64,000 nt of DNA from Vulcaniibacterium tengchongense (GTDB lineage: Bacteria; Pseudomonadota; Gammaproteobacteria; Xanthomonadales; Xanthomonadaceae). The stretch covers positions 434,001-498,000 of the forward strand of contig NZ_RKQN01000001.1 of the NCBI RefSeq assembly GCF_003814555.1. The letters are read 5' to 3'. Positions 1 to 9,176 of this stretch are shown here, piece by piece; the stretch's first letter is position 1; each line of letters opens with the position of its first letter. The position numbers and the translations under genes are program-made. The notes beneath the pieces are model-generated. The model was given only the letters and a program-made list of their open reading frames with translations, was not told the DNA's origin and ran no database searches.

Positions 1-581
1 TGCCGTTCGACAGCCTGGTCGCCGATCAGCAGCGGGCGATCAACAGCCGCGGCGGCCCGGGCGCGGCGACGGTGAACGTGCAGCAGCAGGTCAACGCCGA
101 CGCCGAACTCGAGATCCGCGGCTGGGAGCTGATCTGGGTGCAGCCGCTGGATGTCGTGTTCGACGGCCTGGGCTTCATGGCCAACTACACCAAGATCGAC
201 ATCGAAGCCACCGGCCGCGACGCCCGGGCGCTGTCCGGCAACGTCTACGGCATCGCGCCGACGATGTGGAACGCCACCGCGTACTGGGAGAACGACGTGG
301 CCTCGGTGCGGCTGTCCTACAACTGGGCGGAGGGCGCCTACGGCACCGGCCCGAACCAGCAGGGTATCACCTACGCGCAGATCGTCGGCGAGGATCGCGG
401 CCAGTTCGACCTGTCGGCCAGCTACACGCTGTCGTCGCTGCCCACCCGGCCGCAGATCACGCTCAACGTCATCAACCTGACCGGCGAGGAGCGGCGTTCG
501 AACTTCTGGTGGCCCAACGCCGTCAACGACCTGTACGACCCGGGCCGCACCGTGATGCTCGGCATCCGCGGTTCGTTCTGA
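1..581 (+). CDS. TonB-dependent receptor, C-terminal fragment
   Basis: The reading frame is open from base 3 to the TGA at 579-581, so this is the 3' end of a gene that begins upstream. The roughly 192 visible residues alternate short aromatic/polar strands typical of an outer-membrane beta-barrel (for example VRLSYNWAEG, GQFDLSASYTLSS, TLNVINLTGEERR). The protein ends in aromatic Phe (IRGSF), the usual insertion signal of outer-membrane barrels. The Q/N/T-rich strand style fits the TonB-dependent receptors that xanthomonads use for oligosaccharide uptake. The downstream symporter and glycosidase suggest a plant-polysaccharide fragment as ligand, which is inference. The plug domain and TonB box lie outside the window. 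Confidence 0.85.
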   Translation, partial: PFDSLVADQQRAINSRGGPGAATVNVQQQVNADAELEIRGWELIWVQPLDVVFDGLGFMANYTKIDIEATGRDARALSGNVYGIAPTMWNATAYWENDVASVRLSYNWAEGAYGTGPNQQGITYAQIVGEDRGQFDLSASYTLSSLPTRPQITLNVINLTGEERRSNFWWPNAVNDLYDPGRTVMLGIRGSF

Positions 582-591
582 CCCGCCGCCC

Positions 592-627
592 GCGGCCCGC
601 CCGGCGCATCGACGCCGGGCGGGCCGC
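592..627 (+). terminator. Strong hairpin between receptor and symporter genes
   Basis: A perfect 15-bp inverted repeat (arms 592-606 and 613-627) with a 6-nt loop lies 11 bases after the receptor stop. There is no U-run after it, so it may be a transcript-end or mRNA-stabilising hairpin rather than a classical intrinsic terminator. It would separate receptor expression from the downstream sugar genes. Confidence 0.5.
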
Positions 628-637
628 GCCGTATACA
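609..637 (+). promoter_or_regulatory. Candidate sigma-70 promoter for the sugar cassette
   Basis: TCGACG at 609-614 and TATACA at 632-637 are separated by 17 bp, which would place the start of transcription near 644, about 23 bases before the symporter ATG. The -35 box falls in the loop and descending arm of the hairpin at 592-627, so readthrough transcripts and initiation could interfere. The -10 match is good and the -35 match weak. Confidence 0.35.
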
Positions 638-666
638 AGACGCTCCCAACGCAGAACCGGCGGCCC

Positions 667-2145
667 ATGAACCGAACCCAGGACTCCCTCTCCGTCACCG
701 AAAAGCTCGGCTACAGCCTGGGCGACTTGGCGGCGAACCTGATCTTCCAGACCTTGGTCACGTTCCTGGCGTTCTTCTACACGGACGTCTACCGCATTCC
801 GGCCGCGACCGCGGCCAAGATCATCTTCGTGGTCGGCCTGCTGGGCGCGTTCGTGTTCACGCCGCTGGTCGCGGTGCTGGCCGACCGCACCCACACCCGC
901 TGGGGCAAGTTCCGGCCGTGGATCCTGTGGACCGCGGTGCCGTTCGGCGTGCTCTCGCTGCTGGCCTTCAGCACGCCGGACCTGGGGCAGGGCGGCAAGG
1001 TCGCGTACGCGCTGGCCACCTACACATTGCTGGTGCTGGTCTACGCCGCCAACAACCTGCCGTACTCGGCGTTGAGCGGGGTGATCACCGGCAACATGGC
1101 CCAGCGCAACAGCCTGTCGGCCTACCGCTTCGTCGCGGTGATGGTCGCGCAGTTCATCATCCAGGTGCTGCTGCTGCCCCTGGTGCTGATCCTGGGCGAG
1201 GGCGATCGCGTGCAGGGGTTCCACAACGCGATGCTGCTGTTCGCGATCGCCGGCACGGTGTTCTTCCTGGTCACCTTCCTCACCACCCGCGAGCGGGTGG
1301 TGCCGGCGCCGGAGCAGAAGTCCAGCATCCGCCAGGACCTGGCCGACCTGGTGCGCAACCGCCCCTGGTCGCTGATGCTGCTGGCGACGGTGCTGGTGTT
1401 CGTCACCCTGGCGCTGAAGGGTGGCATGTACGTGTACTACTTCAAGTACTACATGGACGAGGCCGCGCTGGCGGCGCTGCTGGAGGACATCGGCTTCAAC
1501 CGCTTCATCGGCGGGCTGAACGCGGCGCTGACCGGCATGGGCCTGACCGGATTCCAGTGGCCTAAGGACGCGCCCACCTCGGCGCTGAGCCTGTTCAACG
1601 CCGGCGGCATCATTCTGATGATCGCCGGCATCGGCTTCTCCAAGCCGCTGGCGGACCGCTTCGGCAAGCGCAACGTGTTCGGCGCCTTCCTGTTCCTGTC
1701 CACGCTGTGCATGCTGGCGTTCTGGTTCTTCCCGCCGCAGGCGGCGGGCTGGGCGATGCTCGCGCAGGTGCTGCACGGCTTCCTGTACGGCGTGACCATC
1801 CCGCTGCTGTGGGCGATGGTCGCCGACGTCGCCGACTATTCGGAATGGCGGAATCGCCGCCGTGCCACCGCGATCATCTTCTCCGCCATCCTGTGCGGCC
1901 TGAAGGTGGGCCTGAGCGTGGGCGGCGCGCTGGTCGCCGGCATCCTGGCCCATTACGGCTACGACGCCGACCAGGCCGCGCAGTCGCCCGCGACCGTCGA
2001 CGGCATCCGCATGGCGGTGAGCGTGTACGCCTCGTTGCCGTTCCTGGCCTGCGTGGCGCTGCTGTTCTTCTACGAGATCGACAAGGCGATGGAAACGCGC
2101 ATCGAGCGCGAACTGGCGGCGCGCCGCGCCGGCCAGCCGGGTTGA
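667..2145 (+). CDS. GPH-family sugar:cation symporter (MFS superfamily)
   Basis: This is a 492-residue polytopic inner-membrane protein with about 12 hydrophobic segments. The N-terminus (KLGYSLGDLAANLIFQ) and the late motif DVADYSEWRNRRRATA match the glycoside-pentoside-hexuronide:cation symporters (MelB/XynP-like), in which Asp residues of helices II and IV bind the coupling cation. It probably brings oligosaccharides or glycosides into the cytoplasm. The GH43 gene begins 25 bp after its stop and has no signal peptide, so import before hydrolysis is the natural reading. The exact sugar cannot be read from sequence; xylo- or arabino-oligosaccharides are inferred from the neighbour. Confidence 0.88.
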   Translation: MNRTQDSLSVTEKLGYSLGDLAANLIFQTLVTFLAFFYTDVYRIPAATAAKIIFVVGLLGAFVFTPLVAVLADRTHTRWGKFRPWILWTAVPFGVLSLLAFSTPDLGQGGKVAYALATYTLLVLVYAANNLPYSALSGVITGNMAQRNSLSAYRFVAVMVAQFIIQVLLLPLVLILGEGDRVQGFHNAMLLFAIAGTVFFLVTFLTTRERVVPAPEQKSSIRQDLADLVRNRPWSLMLLATVLVFVTLALKGGMYVYYFKYYMDEAALAALLEDIGFNRFIGGLNAALTGMGLTGFQWPKDAPTSALSLFNAGGIILMIAGIGFSKPLADRFGKRNVFGAFLFLSTLCMLAFWFFPPQAAGWAMLAQVLHGFLYGVTIPLLWAMVADVADYSEWRNRRRATAIIFSAILCGLKVGLSVGGALVAGILAHYGYDADQAAQSPATVDGIRMAVSVYASLPFLACVALLFFYEIDKAMETRIERELAARRAGQPG

Positions 2146-2170
2146 CCCACTCCCGCAGGACGCAATCCGC

Positions 2171-3184
2171 ATGACCGACTACACCGACGACGAGCTGAAG
2201 GCGCTGGCCGCCCGGGCCATCTCCCAGCCCCTGGTCACCCACATCTACACCGCCGATCCGTCCGCGCACGTGTTCGAGGGCAGGCTGTACGTCTATCCCT
2301 CGCACGACATCGACGCCGGCATTCCGTTCGACGACGAGGGCTCGCACTTCGGCATGGAGGACTACCACGTGCTGCGCATGGACTCGCCGGAGGGCGAGGC
2401 GGTGGACTGCGGCGTGGCCCTGCACGTCCGCGACGTGCCCTGGGCCGAGCGGCAGATGTGGGCGCCCGATGCGGCGACCCGGGACGGCCGGTACTACCTC
2501 TACTTCCCGGCCAAGCGCGCCGACGGCCTGTTCCAGATCGGCGTGGCCGTGGGCGAGCGGCCCGAAGGCCCGTTCGCGCCCGAGCCGGAACCGATCGCCG
2601 GCAGCTATTCGATCGACCCGGCGGTGTTCCGCGACGACGACGGCGAGCACTACATGTACTTCGGCGGCCTCTGGGGCGGGCAGCTGCAGAAGTACCGCGA
2701 CAACGCCTACGATGCGGCCCACGCCGAGCCGGCCGGCGACGCGCCGGCGCTGGGCCCGCGGGTGGCGCGGCTGGCCGCGGACATGAAGCGGTTCGCCGAG
2801 GCGCCGCGCGAGGTGGCGATCCTCGACGAACACGGCGTGCCGCTGCGCGCCGGCGACCACGCGCGCCGCTACTTCGAAGGGCCGTGGATGCACCAATACC
2901 GCGGCAAGTACTACCTGTCGTACTCGACCGGCAACACGCACTACCTGTGCTACGCCACCGGCGACAGTCCCTACGGCCCGTTCGTGTACCAGGGGCGCAT
3001 CCTGGAGCCGGTGGTGGGCTGGACCACGCACCATTCCATCGTCGAGTTCGGCGGCAAGTGGTGGCTGTACTACCACGACGCCCTCCTTTCCGGCGGCGTC
3101 ACCCACCTGCGTTCGGTGAAGGTGACCGAGCTGCGCTACGACGGCGACGGCCGGATCCTCACGATCCATCCCTATGGCGGCTGA
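2171..3184 (+). CDS. Glycoside hydrolase family 43 protein (arabinosidase/xylosidase type)
   Basis: This 337-residue protein has the inverting GH43 five-bladed propeller signature: a general base Asp29 in TADPS, a pKa-modulating Asp149 in SIDPAVFRDDDG, and a proton-donor Glu226 in FEGPWMHQ. The N-terminus is charged and lacks a signal peptide, so it should act in the cytoplasm on sugars delivered by the adjacent symporter. Family members release L-arabinofuranose or D-xylose from hemicellulose fragments; which of the two cannot be decided here. The gene starts 25 bp after the symporter and overlaps the following epimerase by 11 bp, indicating one operon. Confidence 0.88.
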   Translation: MTDYTDDELKALAARAISQPLVTHIYTADPSAHVFEGRLYVYPSHDIDAGIPFDDEGSHFGMEDYHVLRMDSPEGEAVDCGVALHVRDVPWAERQMWAPDAATRDGRYYLYFPAKRADGLFQIGVAVGERPEGPFAPEPEPIAGSYSIDPAVFRDDDGEHYMYFGGLWGGQLQKYRDNAYDAAHAEPAGDAPALGPRVARLAADMKRFAEAPREVAILDEHGVPLRAGDHARRYFEGPWMHQYRGKYYLSYSTGNTHYLCYATGDSPYGPFVYQGRILEPVVGWTTHHSIVEFGGKWWLYYHDALLSGGVTHLRSVKVTELRYDGDGRILTIHPYGG

Positions 3185-4004
3185 GCGGGCGGCGGCCGTG
3201 CTCGCCAGCGACCCGCTGCCGCCCGGGGCGTTGTTGACCCTCGCCGACGGCGCGCTGGAGGTCGAGGTCGCGCCCGGCGCGGGCGGCCGCATCGCGCAGA
3301 TCCGCCACCGCGGCGAGGCGCAACTGGTCGGCCACGGTCCGGCGCACGCGGCGGCGATCGCCTGGGGTTGCTTCCCGATGGCGCCGTGGGCCGGGCGCCT
3401 GCGCGGCGGCCGCTTCGCCTTCGAAGGGCGCGAGTACCGCCTGCCGGCCAACCTCGGCGAGCACGCGATCCATGGCGCCGCGTTCGTGCTGCCGTGGCGG
3501 GTCGAGGCGCATTCGCCGCGCCACGCCGAGCTTTCGCTGCGACTGCCGGAGGATGCGCGCTGGCCGTTCGGCGGCGTGTGCCGGCAGCGCATCGAACTCG
3601 CCGGCGAGCGCCTGGAACTGCGGCTGTCGGTGACCGCGGGCGCACGCGCGATGCCGGCGGCGATCGGCTGGCATCCCTGGTTCCTCAAGCCCGACCGGCT
3701 CGAATTCGCGCCGGACCGGATGTACCCGCGCGACGCGCTCGGCATCGCCGTGGGCCCGCCCGGGGAGCCGAAGCCCGGGCCCTGGGACGACTGCTTCGTC
3801 AACCAGCGCCCGGTGGTCCTGCACCGCGGCGCCCGCCGCCTCCGCCTGACCTCCGACTGCACGCGCTGGGTGGTCTTCGACGAGCCTGCGCACAGCACCT
3901 GCGTCGAGCCGCAGACCGGGCCGCCGGACGCGTTCAACCTGGAACCGGCGCCGCTGGCGCCGGGCGCGACCCGCACCGCCTGGTTCCGGCTCGAATGGCG
4001 CTGA
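3174..4004 (+). CDS. Aldose 1-epimerase (mutarotase) family protein
   Basis: This 276-residue protein interconverts alpha and beta anomers of free aldoses, a step that feeds sugars released by glycosidases into catabolism. Mutarotase landmarks are visible: EHAIHGAAF and GWHPWF supply the two histidines, DDCF precedes the barrel end, and FNLEPAPL carries the catalytic glutamate region near the C-terminus. The start overlaps the end of the GH43 gene (ATG at 3174, GH43 stop ends at 3184), implying translational coupling. It is shorter than galactose mutarotase proper (about 340 residues) and matches the compact YeaD/GalM-like group, so specificity is uncertain. Confidence 0.85.
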   Translation: MAAERAAAVLASDPLPPGALLTLADGALEVEVAPGAGGRIAQIRHRGEAQLVGHGPAHAAAIAWGCFPMAPWAGRLRGGRFAFEGREYRLPANLGEHAIHGAAFVLPWRVEAHSPRHAELSLRLPEDARWPFGGVCRQRIELAGERLELRLSVTAGARAMPAAIGWHPWFLKPDRLEFAPDRMYPRDALGIAVGPPGEPKPGPWDDCFVNQRPVVLHRGARRLRLTSDCTRWVVFDEPAHSTCVEPQTGPPDAFNLEPAPLAPGATRTAWFRLEWR

Positions 4005-4017
4005 GGGCCCCGCTCGC

Positions 4018-4047
4018 TCGACGGGGGGCGAGCGCGGCCCTTACACT
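4018..4047 (+). promoter_or_regulatory. Candidate promoter for ppiD
   Basis: TCGACG (4018-4023) and TACACT (4042-4047) are 18 bp apart, about 31 bp upstream of the ppiD ATG. Both boxes are partial matches to the sigma-70 consensus. Confidence 0.35.
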
Positions 4048-4078
4048 GCGCGGCTGACCGCTTCGACGCACCCGGCTC

Positions 4079-6058
4079 ATGCTGCAAAAACTCCGCGACA
4101 AGACCTCCGGCTGGATCGCCACGGTGATCCTGGGGTTGCTGATCATCCCGTTCGCCCTGGTGGGCGTGCAGGACTACCTGACCCAGCGCAGCGACACCTC
4201 GGTCGCGGTGATCGACGCGCCGCCGGCCTGGTGGCCCTCGGCCCCATCCTGGTGGCCGGTCTCGGTGTTCTGGGACCACGAGAAGATCAGCGTCGACGAG
4301 TTCCGCAACCGCTTCGAGCAGGAGCGCCAGCGCATGCGCGCGCAGCAGGGCGAGGGCTTCGACCCGCGCGCGTTCGAGAGCGTCGAGAACAAGCGCGCGG
4401 TCCTCGACCAGCTGATCGCCGCGCGGGTGCAGAAGATCGCCGCCGAGCGCGAGGGCATCGCGGTGAGCGACGAGCTGCTGCGCAAGACCCTCCAGGAGAT
4501 CCCGGCGTTCCAGGTCGAGGGCAAGTTCGACCTCAACCGCTACCGTCTGGCGCTGGCCTCGCAGGTGCCGCCGCAGACCGAGCGCCAGTTCGAGCAGACC
4601 GTGCGCGAGGGCCTGCAGCAGTCGCTGGTGGCGATCGGCGTGGGCGAAAGCGGCTTCGTCGCGCCCGGCGAGCTGGACCGGCTGATCCGCCTGATGGGCG
4701 AGACCCGCGACGTCGGCCTGCTGACCCTGCCGCCGCCGGTGCCCGACGCGGCCGCGCCGGGCGAGGACGAGATCAAGCGCTGGTACCAGGCCCACCTGGG
4801 CGAGTACCGCGCGCCGGAGACGGTGTCGATCGAGTACGTGGAGATCGTCGGCGCCGCGCTGCCGGCGCCGCCGGCGCCGGACGAGGCCACCCTGCGCCGC
4901 CGCTACGAGCAGGAGCGCAGCCGTTTCGTCGAGCCCGAGCAGCGGCTGGCCTCGCACATCCTGGTGCGGGTGGACGAAGGCGCCGACGCCGCGGCGCAGA
5001 AGGCCGCGGAGCAGAAGGCGGCGAAGCTCGCCGAGCAGGCGCGCGCGCCGGGCGCCGACTTCGCCGCGCTGGCGCGCGCCAACAGCGACGACACCGGCTC
5101 CAAGGACGCCGGCGGCGACCTGGGCTGGGTCAGCAAGGGGATGATGGTCGGCGCGTTCGAGGACGCGCTGTTCGCGATGCGGCCGGGCGAGGTCAGCAAG
5201 CCGGTCAAGAGCGAGTTCGGCTGGCACGTGATCCAGTTGCGCGAGGTCAAGGCCGGCGCGCAGGAGAGCTTCGAGCAGGCGCGCGAGGCGCTGGCGCGCG
5301 AGCAGGTCGAGGCCGATCGCGAGCGCGCCGCCAGCGAGCTCGCCAGCCGCCTGGTCGATCTGACCCTGAAGAACCCGACCGCGCTGGCGCCGGCCGCGCG
5401 CGAGGTGGGCCTGCCGTTGCAGAAGCTGGGGCCGTTCTCGCGCGGCGCGGCGACCGGCATCGCCGCCAATCCGGCGGTGCAGCGCGCCGCGTTCTCGGAA
5501 ACGCTGATCCAGGACCGCACCGTCAGCGACCCGATCGAGATCGCCCCGGGCCATACCGTGCTGATCCGCGTCACCGACCACGCGCCCGAGCGCGCGCTGC
5601 CGCTGGCCCAGGTGCGCGAGCGGGTGGTCGCGGCGATCCGCGCCGACCGCGCCGCCCAGGCGGCGCGGAAGGAGGCCGACGCGCTGCTGGCGCGGCTCCG
5701 GGCCGGCGAGACCCTGGAGGCGGTCGCGGCTTCGAAGCAACTGCCGCCGCCGCAGACCGTGCCGGGCGTGCCGCGCGGCATGCCGCTGCCGGACCCGGCC
5801 GTGTCCGAGGCGATGTTCGCGGTGCCGGCGCCGGCCGAGGGCAAGCCGTCCTACGGCAAGGCCGTGCTGGAGGACGGCCGCGCGGTGCTGTTCGCGGTGA
5901 CCAAGGTGACCCCGGGCGACGCGGCGACGATGCCGCCCGGGCAGCGCGAGATGCTGCAGCAGCAGCTGGCCCAGATCCGCGGCGGCGACGACGTCCAGGC
6001 GCTGGTCGATGCGCTGCGCAAGCGGGTCACGGTCCACGTCAACGAGCGCAACCTCTGA
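4079..6058 (+). CDS. ppiD: Periplasmic folding chaperone / peptidyl-prolyl isomerase PpiD
   Basis: This 659-residue inner-membrane-anchored chaperone helps newly secreted proteins leave the Sec translocon and fold in the periplasm. A single N-terminal membrane segment (about residues 12-33, WIATVILGLLIIPFALVGV) is followed by a SurA-like N-domain (about 65-200) and one parvulin domain (about 289-390, with SHILVR, GGDLGWV and FGWHVIQL). The last 250 residues form a second chaperone-like region. Length and layout match PpiD (about 620-660). A Trp-rich insert around residues 50-62 (PPAWWPSAPSWWP) just after the membrane segment is unusual. It is convergent with fabI, an adjacency also seen in Pseudomonas. 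Confidence 0.92.
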   Translation: MLQKLRDKTSGWIATVILGLLIIPFALVGVQDYLTQRSDTSVAVIDAPPAWWPSAPSWWPVSVFWDHEKISVDEFRNRFEQERQRMRAQQGEGFDPRAFESVENKRAVLDQLIAARVQKIAAEREGIAVSDELLRKTLQEIPAFQVEGKFDLNRYRLALASQVPPQTERQFEQTVREGLQQSLVAIGVGESGFVAPGELDRLIRLMGETRDVGLLTLPPPVPDAAAPGEDEIKRWYQAHLGEYRAPETVSIEYVEIVGAALPAPPAPDEATLRRRYEQERSRFVEPEQRLASHILVRVDEGADAAAQKAAEQKAAKLAEQARAPGADFAALARANSDDTGSKDAGGDLGWVSKGMMVGAFEDALFAMRPGEVSKPVKSEFGWHVIQLREVKAGAQESFEQAREALAREQVEADRERAASELASRLVDLTLKNPTALAPAAREVGLPLQKLGPFSRGAATGIAANPAVQRAAFSETLIQDRTVSDPIEIAPGHTVLIRVTDHAPERALPLAQVRERVVAAIRADRAAQAARKEADALLARLRAGETLEAVAASKQLPPPQTVPGVPRGMPLPDPAVSEAMFAVPAPAEGKPSYGKAVLEDGRAVLFAVTKVTPGDAATMPPGQREMLQQQLAQIRGGDDVQALVDALRKRVTVHVNERNL

Positions 6059-6102
6059 CCCGGCGGCCCGTGCCGCCGCGTCGGCGCATGCCCGCGGATG
6101 GG

Positions 6103-6130
6103 AAAAGGCCCGGCGATGCCGGGCCTTTTC
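6103..6130. terminator. Bidirectional intrinsic terminator between ppiD and fabI
   Basis: A perfect 12-bp stem (AAAAGGCCCGGC, 6103-6114, and its complement at 6118-6129) has a 3-nt loop. It gives a GC-rich hairpin with an A-run on one side and a T-run on the other, so it can end both the plus-strand ppiD and the minus-strand fabI transcripts. Confidence 0.85.
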
Positions 6131-6151
6131 GTTTGCGCGCGGCGCGCGGGC

Positions 6152-6949
6152 TTACTCGCCGGCGTCGATGCCGGTCATGCCGAGGATGTTGTAGCCGGCG
6201 TCCACGTAGGTGACCTCGCCGGTGATGCCGGCGGCCAGGTCGGAGCACAGGAACGCGGCGGCGTTGCCGACGTCCTCGATGGTCACGCTGCGGCGCAGCG
6301 GCGCGTACTGCTCGACGTGGCCGAGGATCTTGCGGAAGCCGGCGATGCCGGACGCGGCGAGGGTGCGGATCGGGCCGGCCGAGATCGCGTTGACGCGGAT
6401 GCCTTCCGGGCCGAGGTTCAGCGCGAGGTAGCGCACCGAGGCCTCGAGGCTGGCCTTGGCCACGCCCATCACGTTGTAGTTGGCCAGCGCGCGCTCGGCG
6501 CCGAGATAGCTCAGCGTCAGGATCGCGCCCTTGCGGCCCTGCATCAGCGGGCGCGCGGCCTTGGCCAGCGCCGAAAGCGAGTAGGCCGAGACGTCGTGGG
6601 CGATGCGGAAGCTTTCCCGGCTCAGGCCGTCGAGGAACTGGCCGGCGATGGCCTCGCGCGGGGCGAACGCGATGGCGTGCACCAGGATGTCGAAGCCGTC
6701 GCCCCAGCGCTGCCCGAGCTGCTCGAAGCAGGCGTCGATCTGGGCGTCGTCGGCCACGTCCAGCGGCAGCACGATGTCGCTGCCGTATTCCTGCGCCGCG
6801 GCCTCGACGCGCGTCCTGAGCTTGTCGTTCTGGTAGGTGAACGCGAGCTGCGCGCCTTCGCGGTGCATCGCCTCGGCGATGCCGCTGGCGATCGAGCGCT
6901 CGCTGGCGATGCCGGTGATCAGGGCGCGCTTGCCTTGCAGAAAACCCAT
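6152..6949 (-). CDS. fabI: Enoyl-[acyl-carrier-protein] reductase (NADH), FabI type
   Basis: This enzyme catalyses the last step of each fatty-acid elongation cycle, reducing trans-2-enoyl-ACP with NADH. The 265-residue protein shows the FabI nucleotide-binding start ([15 protein letters not shown]) and the classic active-site stretch [19 protein letters not shown], giving Tyr148, Tyr158 and Lys165 (E. coli Tyr146, Tyr156, Lys163). The ATG at 6949 has a good ribosome site (AAGGAAC) 4-5 bases upstream. It is the same class as the triclosan and diazaborine target. The rest of the elongation genes (fabH, fabD, fabG, acpP, fabF) lie 26 kb away in this window. Confidence 0.95.
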   Translation of the reverse strand: MGFLQGKRALITGIASERSIASGIAEAMHREGAQLAFTYQNDKLRTRVEAAAQEYGSDIVLPLDVADDAQIDACFEQLGQRWGDGFDILVHAIAFAPREAIAGQFLDGLSRESFRIAHDVSAYSLSALAKAARPLMQGRKGAILTLSYLGAERALANYNVMGVAKASLEASVRYLALNLGPEGIRVNAISAGPIRTLAASGIAGFRKILGHVEQYAPLRRSVTIEDVGNAAAFLCSDLAAGITGEVTYVDAGYNILGMTGIDAGE

Positions 6950-7053
6950 GGTTGTTCCTTCTGTCTGGAGCTGGCATTCCCGGCGCGGGCCGGGCAGGGC
7001 GGCCGCGGCGCGGCCGGAAAAGGGGCTAGTTTGCCTCGCGCGCCGGGTGCGGG

Positions 7054-8328
7054 CTACTCGCCGCCGACCGCGGCGCCGAGCGGATCGATGTCGAGCACCC
7101 GCCCGGGGCGCAGCACGCTGTCCGGGCGCAGGCCGTTGCGTTCGAGCAGGTCGGCCAGGCGGATGCCGTAGCGGCGGGCGATGCTCCAGGCGCTGTCGCC
7201 GCGGGCGACGGTGTGGCGGCGCGGCGTTTCCGGCGGCGGGGACGAGGCGATCGGGTTCGCCGCGGGCGGCGGCGCGGCGGCCTGGGCGGCTTCCTCCGCG
7301 GCCGGCGCGACCAGGGCGGCGTCCGCCGCCGGCGCCGCCACCGCGAGCAGCCGCGCCGGGCGGCCATCGCCGCGGCGGAGGCGGCCCTGCGCGAACGCCG
7401 GGTTGAGCCGGCGCAGCTGGGCGGGGTCGCCGCCGGTGCGCTCGGCCCATTGCTCGATCCGCTCCACGTCCGCCGGCACCGTCACCGCCTGCAGCCGCGG
7501 CACCGGCCGGTCGAGGGCGCGCATCCACTCCTCGCGGTCGTCGGCCTGCGCCATCAGGCACGACAGCGCGTGCAGCTTGCGCACGTAGGCCTGGGTGATC
7601 GGCGACAGCCCCGGCAGCCTCTCCGGCGCGGCGTCGCGCGCCTGCTGACCGCCGCGCTGCAGCGCCGCCAGGATCCGGTACTCGCCGGCGTTGTAGGCCA
7701 TCGCCGCCAGGCGCCAGTCGCCGGCGAACATGCCGTACAGGGTCTTGAGGTAGCGCACCGCGGCCTCGGTCGAGTCCACCGGCGAAAGACGGCCGTCGTA
7801 GCCGTCGCGCACCGGCACGCCGTGGTCGCGCGCGGTCATCGCGATCATCTGCCACAGCCCCGCCGGGCCGCTGGCGCTGCGGGCGCCGGGACGGTAGCCG
7901 CTCTCGACGAACGGGATCAGCGCGAACTCGGTGGGGAGGTGCGCTTCGCGCAAGGCGTCGACCACGTAGCCGAACAGCGGCAGCACGTCGTCGTCGCGCG
8001 CGGCCAGGCGCTCGGGGGCTTGGGCGAAGTGCCGCCGCCAGCGCGGGCCGGTGTCGGCGGCCGCGCATTCCGGATCGGCCAGGCCCTCGCGGAAGCGTTG
8101 GTAGATCTCGCGGCCGTTGCGGGCGGCGGGCGAGGCCGGGGGCGGCGCGGCATCGGCTTCGGCCGGGGGCGCGCCTGCCACCGGGGCCGCGGTCGGCGGG
8201 GCGGCGATCTCGACCGGCGCGACCCCGCCGGCAGGCGACGCGCCAAGGGCCTGTGCCGGCCCCGCCAGCGGCGCGCAGGCCAGCGCGAACCCGGCGATCA
8301 GGCGCCGGCGCCGTGGCGCCGCCCTCAC
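7054..8328 (-). CDS. mltD: Membrane-bound lytic murein transglycosylase D-like, with LysM
   Basis: This is a predicted periplasmic enzyme of 424 residues that cleaves peptidoglycan strands to 1,6-anhydro-muropeptides. The N-terminus (Arg-rich, then [18 protein letters not shown]) is a signal peptide, followed by an Ala/Pro-rich linker to about residue 70. The SLT domain spans about 110-250 with catalytic Glu142 in FVESGY, then SGPAGLWQM and [11 protein letters not shown] single C-terminal LysM (about 378-420, [18 protein letters not shown]) binds glycan; E. coli MltD carries more LysM copies. A GTG start at 8328 overlaps the gloB stop (GTGA), which favours it over internal starts. mltD next to gloB is conserved in gammaproteobacteria. 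Confidence 0.85.
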   Translation of the reverse strand: MRAAPRRRRLIAGFALACAPLAGPAQALGASPAGGVAPVEIAAPPTAAPVAGAPPAEADAAPPPASPAARNGREIYQRFREGLADPECAAADTGPRWRRHFAQAPERLAARDDDVLPLFGYVVDALREAHLPTEFALIPFVESGYRPGARSASGPAGLWQMIAMTARDHGVPVRDGYDGRLSPVDSTEAAVRYLKTLYGMFAGDWRLAAMAYNAGEYRILAALQRGGQQARDAAPERLPGLSPITQAYVRKLHALSCLMAQADDREEWMRALDRPVPRLQAVTVPADVERIEQWAERTGGDPAQLRRLNPAFAQGRLRRGDGRPARLLAVAAPAADAALVAPAAEEAAQAAAPPPAANPIASSPPPETPRRHTVARGDSAWSIARRYGIRLADLLERNGLRPDSVLRPGRVLDIDPLGAAVGGE

Positions 8329-9092
8329 GCGGCGAACCCGTCCTTCCAGCGCCGCAGTTCGGCGAAGGCCTCGGCGTCGTCGGCCGGCGTGCGGCCGAGC
8401 CGCTCGGCCAGGCGCGCGCGCACGCCGGCCTGGCCGACGCGCAGGAACGGGTTGGCGGCGCACTCCTCGGCGAGGGTACTGGGCAGGGTCGGTCGTCCGT
8501 CGGCGCGCATGGCTCGGGCCTCCTCGAGACGGCGCCGCAGCGCCGGGTTGTCGGGTTCTACCACGCCGGCGAAGGCGGCGTTGGCGACGGTGTACTCGTG
8601 TCCGCAACAGACCCGGGTGTCGCCGGGCAGGGCGGTCAGGCGGGCAAGCGAGGCGTGCATCTGCGCCGGGCTGCCCTCGAACAGGCGCCCGCAGCCCAGG
8701 CTGAACAGGGTGTCGCCGCAGAACAGCACGCCCTCGCCGTAATAGGCGACGTGGCTGCGGGTATGCCCGGGCACCGCCAGGACTTCGAGGCGCCAGCCGG
8801 CCAGTTCCAAGCGCTCGCCGTCGCCCACCCGCCGGGTCGCGGTGGCGATGCGCTCGTCGCCGGGGGCGATCACCGGCAGGTCCGGCCAGCGTTCCCGCAG
8901 CGCCGGCACCCCGCCGATGTGATCGTGATGGTGGTGGGTGAGCAGGATCGCGGCCGGGCGCAGCCCCGCCGCGGCCGCCGCCAGCACCGGCCCGGCCTCG
9001 CCCGGGTCGACGATCAGCGCGCGCGCGCCGGCCTCGTCGGACAGGATCCAGATGTAGTTGTCGCTCAGGACGGGCAGAGCCTGCAGGCGCAT
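8325..9092 (-). CDS. gloB: Hydroxyacylglutathione hydrolase (glyoxalase II)
   Basis: This 255-residue metallo-beta-lactamase-fold enzyme hydrolyses S-lactoylglutathione to lactate and glutathione, completing methylglyoxal detoxification. Metal ligands are visible: THHHHDH gives His53, His55, Asp57 and His58; VPGH gives His110; FCGDTLF gives Asp127; CCGHEY gives His165. The C-terminal substrate-binding helices include the expected NPFLR motif. The ATG at 9092 gives the family start [15 protein letters not shown]. It is divergent from the methyltransferase gene and upstream of, and coupled to, mltD. Confidence 0.94.
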   Translation of the reverse strand: MRLQALPVLSDNYIWILSDEAGARALIVDPGEAGPVLAAAAAGLRPAAILLTHHHHDHIGGVPALRERWPDLPVIAPGDERIATATRRVGDGERLELAGWRLEVLAVPGHTRSHVAYYGEGVLFCGDTLFSLGCGRLFEGSPAQMHASLARLTALPGDTRVCCGHEYTVANAAFAGVVEPDNPALRRRLEEARAMRADGRPTLPSTLAEECAANPFLRVGQAGVRARLAERLGRTPADDAEAFAELRRWKDGFAA

Positions 9093-9176
9093 GCGACCTC
9101 CGCGGTTGCCCGGATGATGCCGGGCTGACGCACAATCGTGGCTGGACAGGGGGTCCGCCCCCGGAGGCCGCGAACC

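Noticed and set aside
1874-6037. 1387-codon open frame on the minus strand
   Set aside because: It is antisense to the symporter, GH43, epimerase and ppiD and consists of low-complexity Arg/Gly/Ala sequence.
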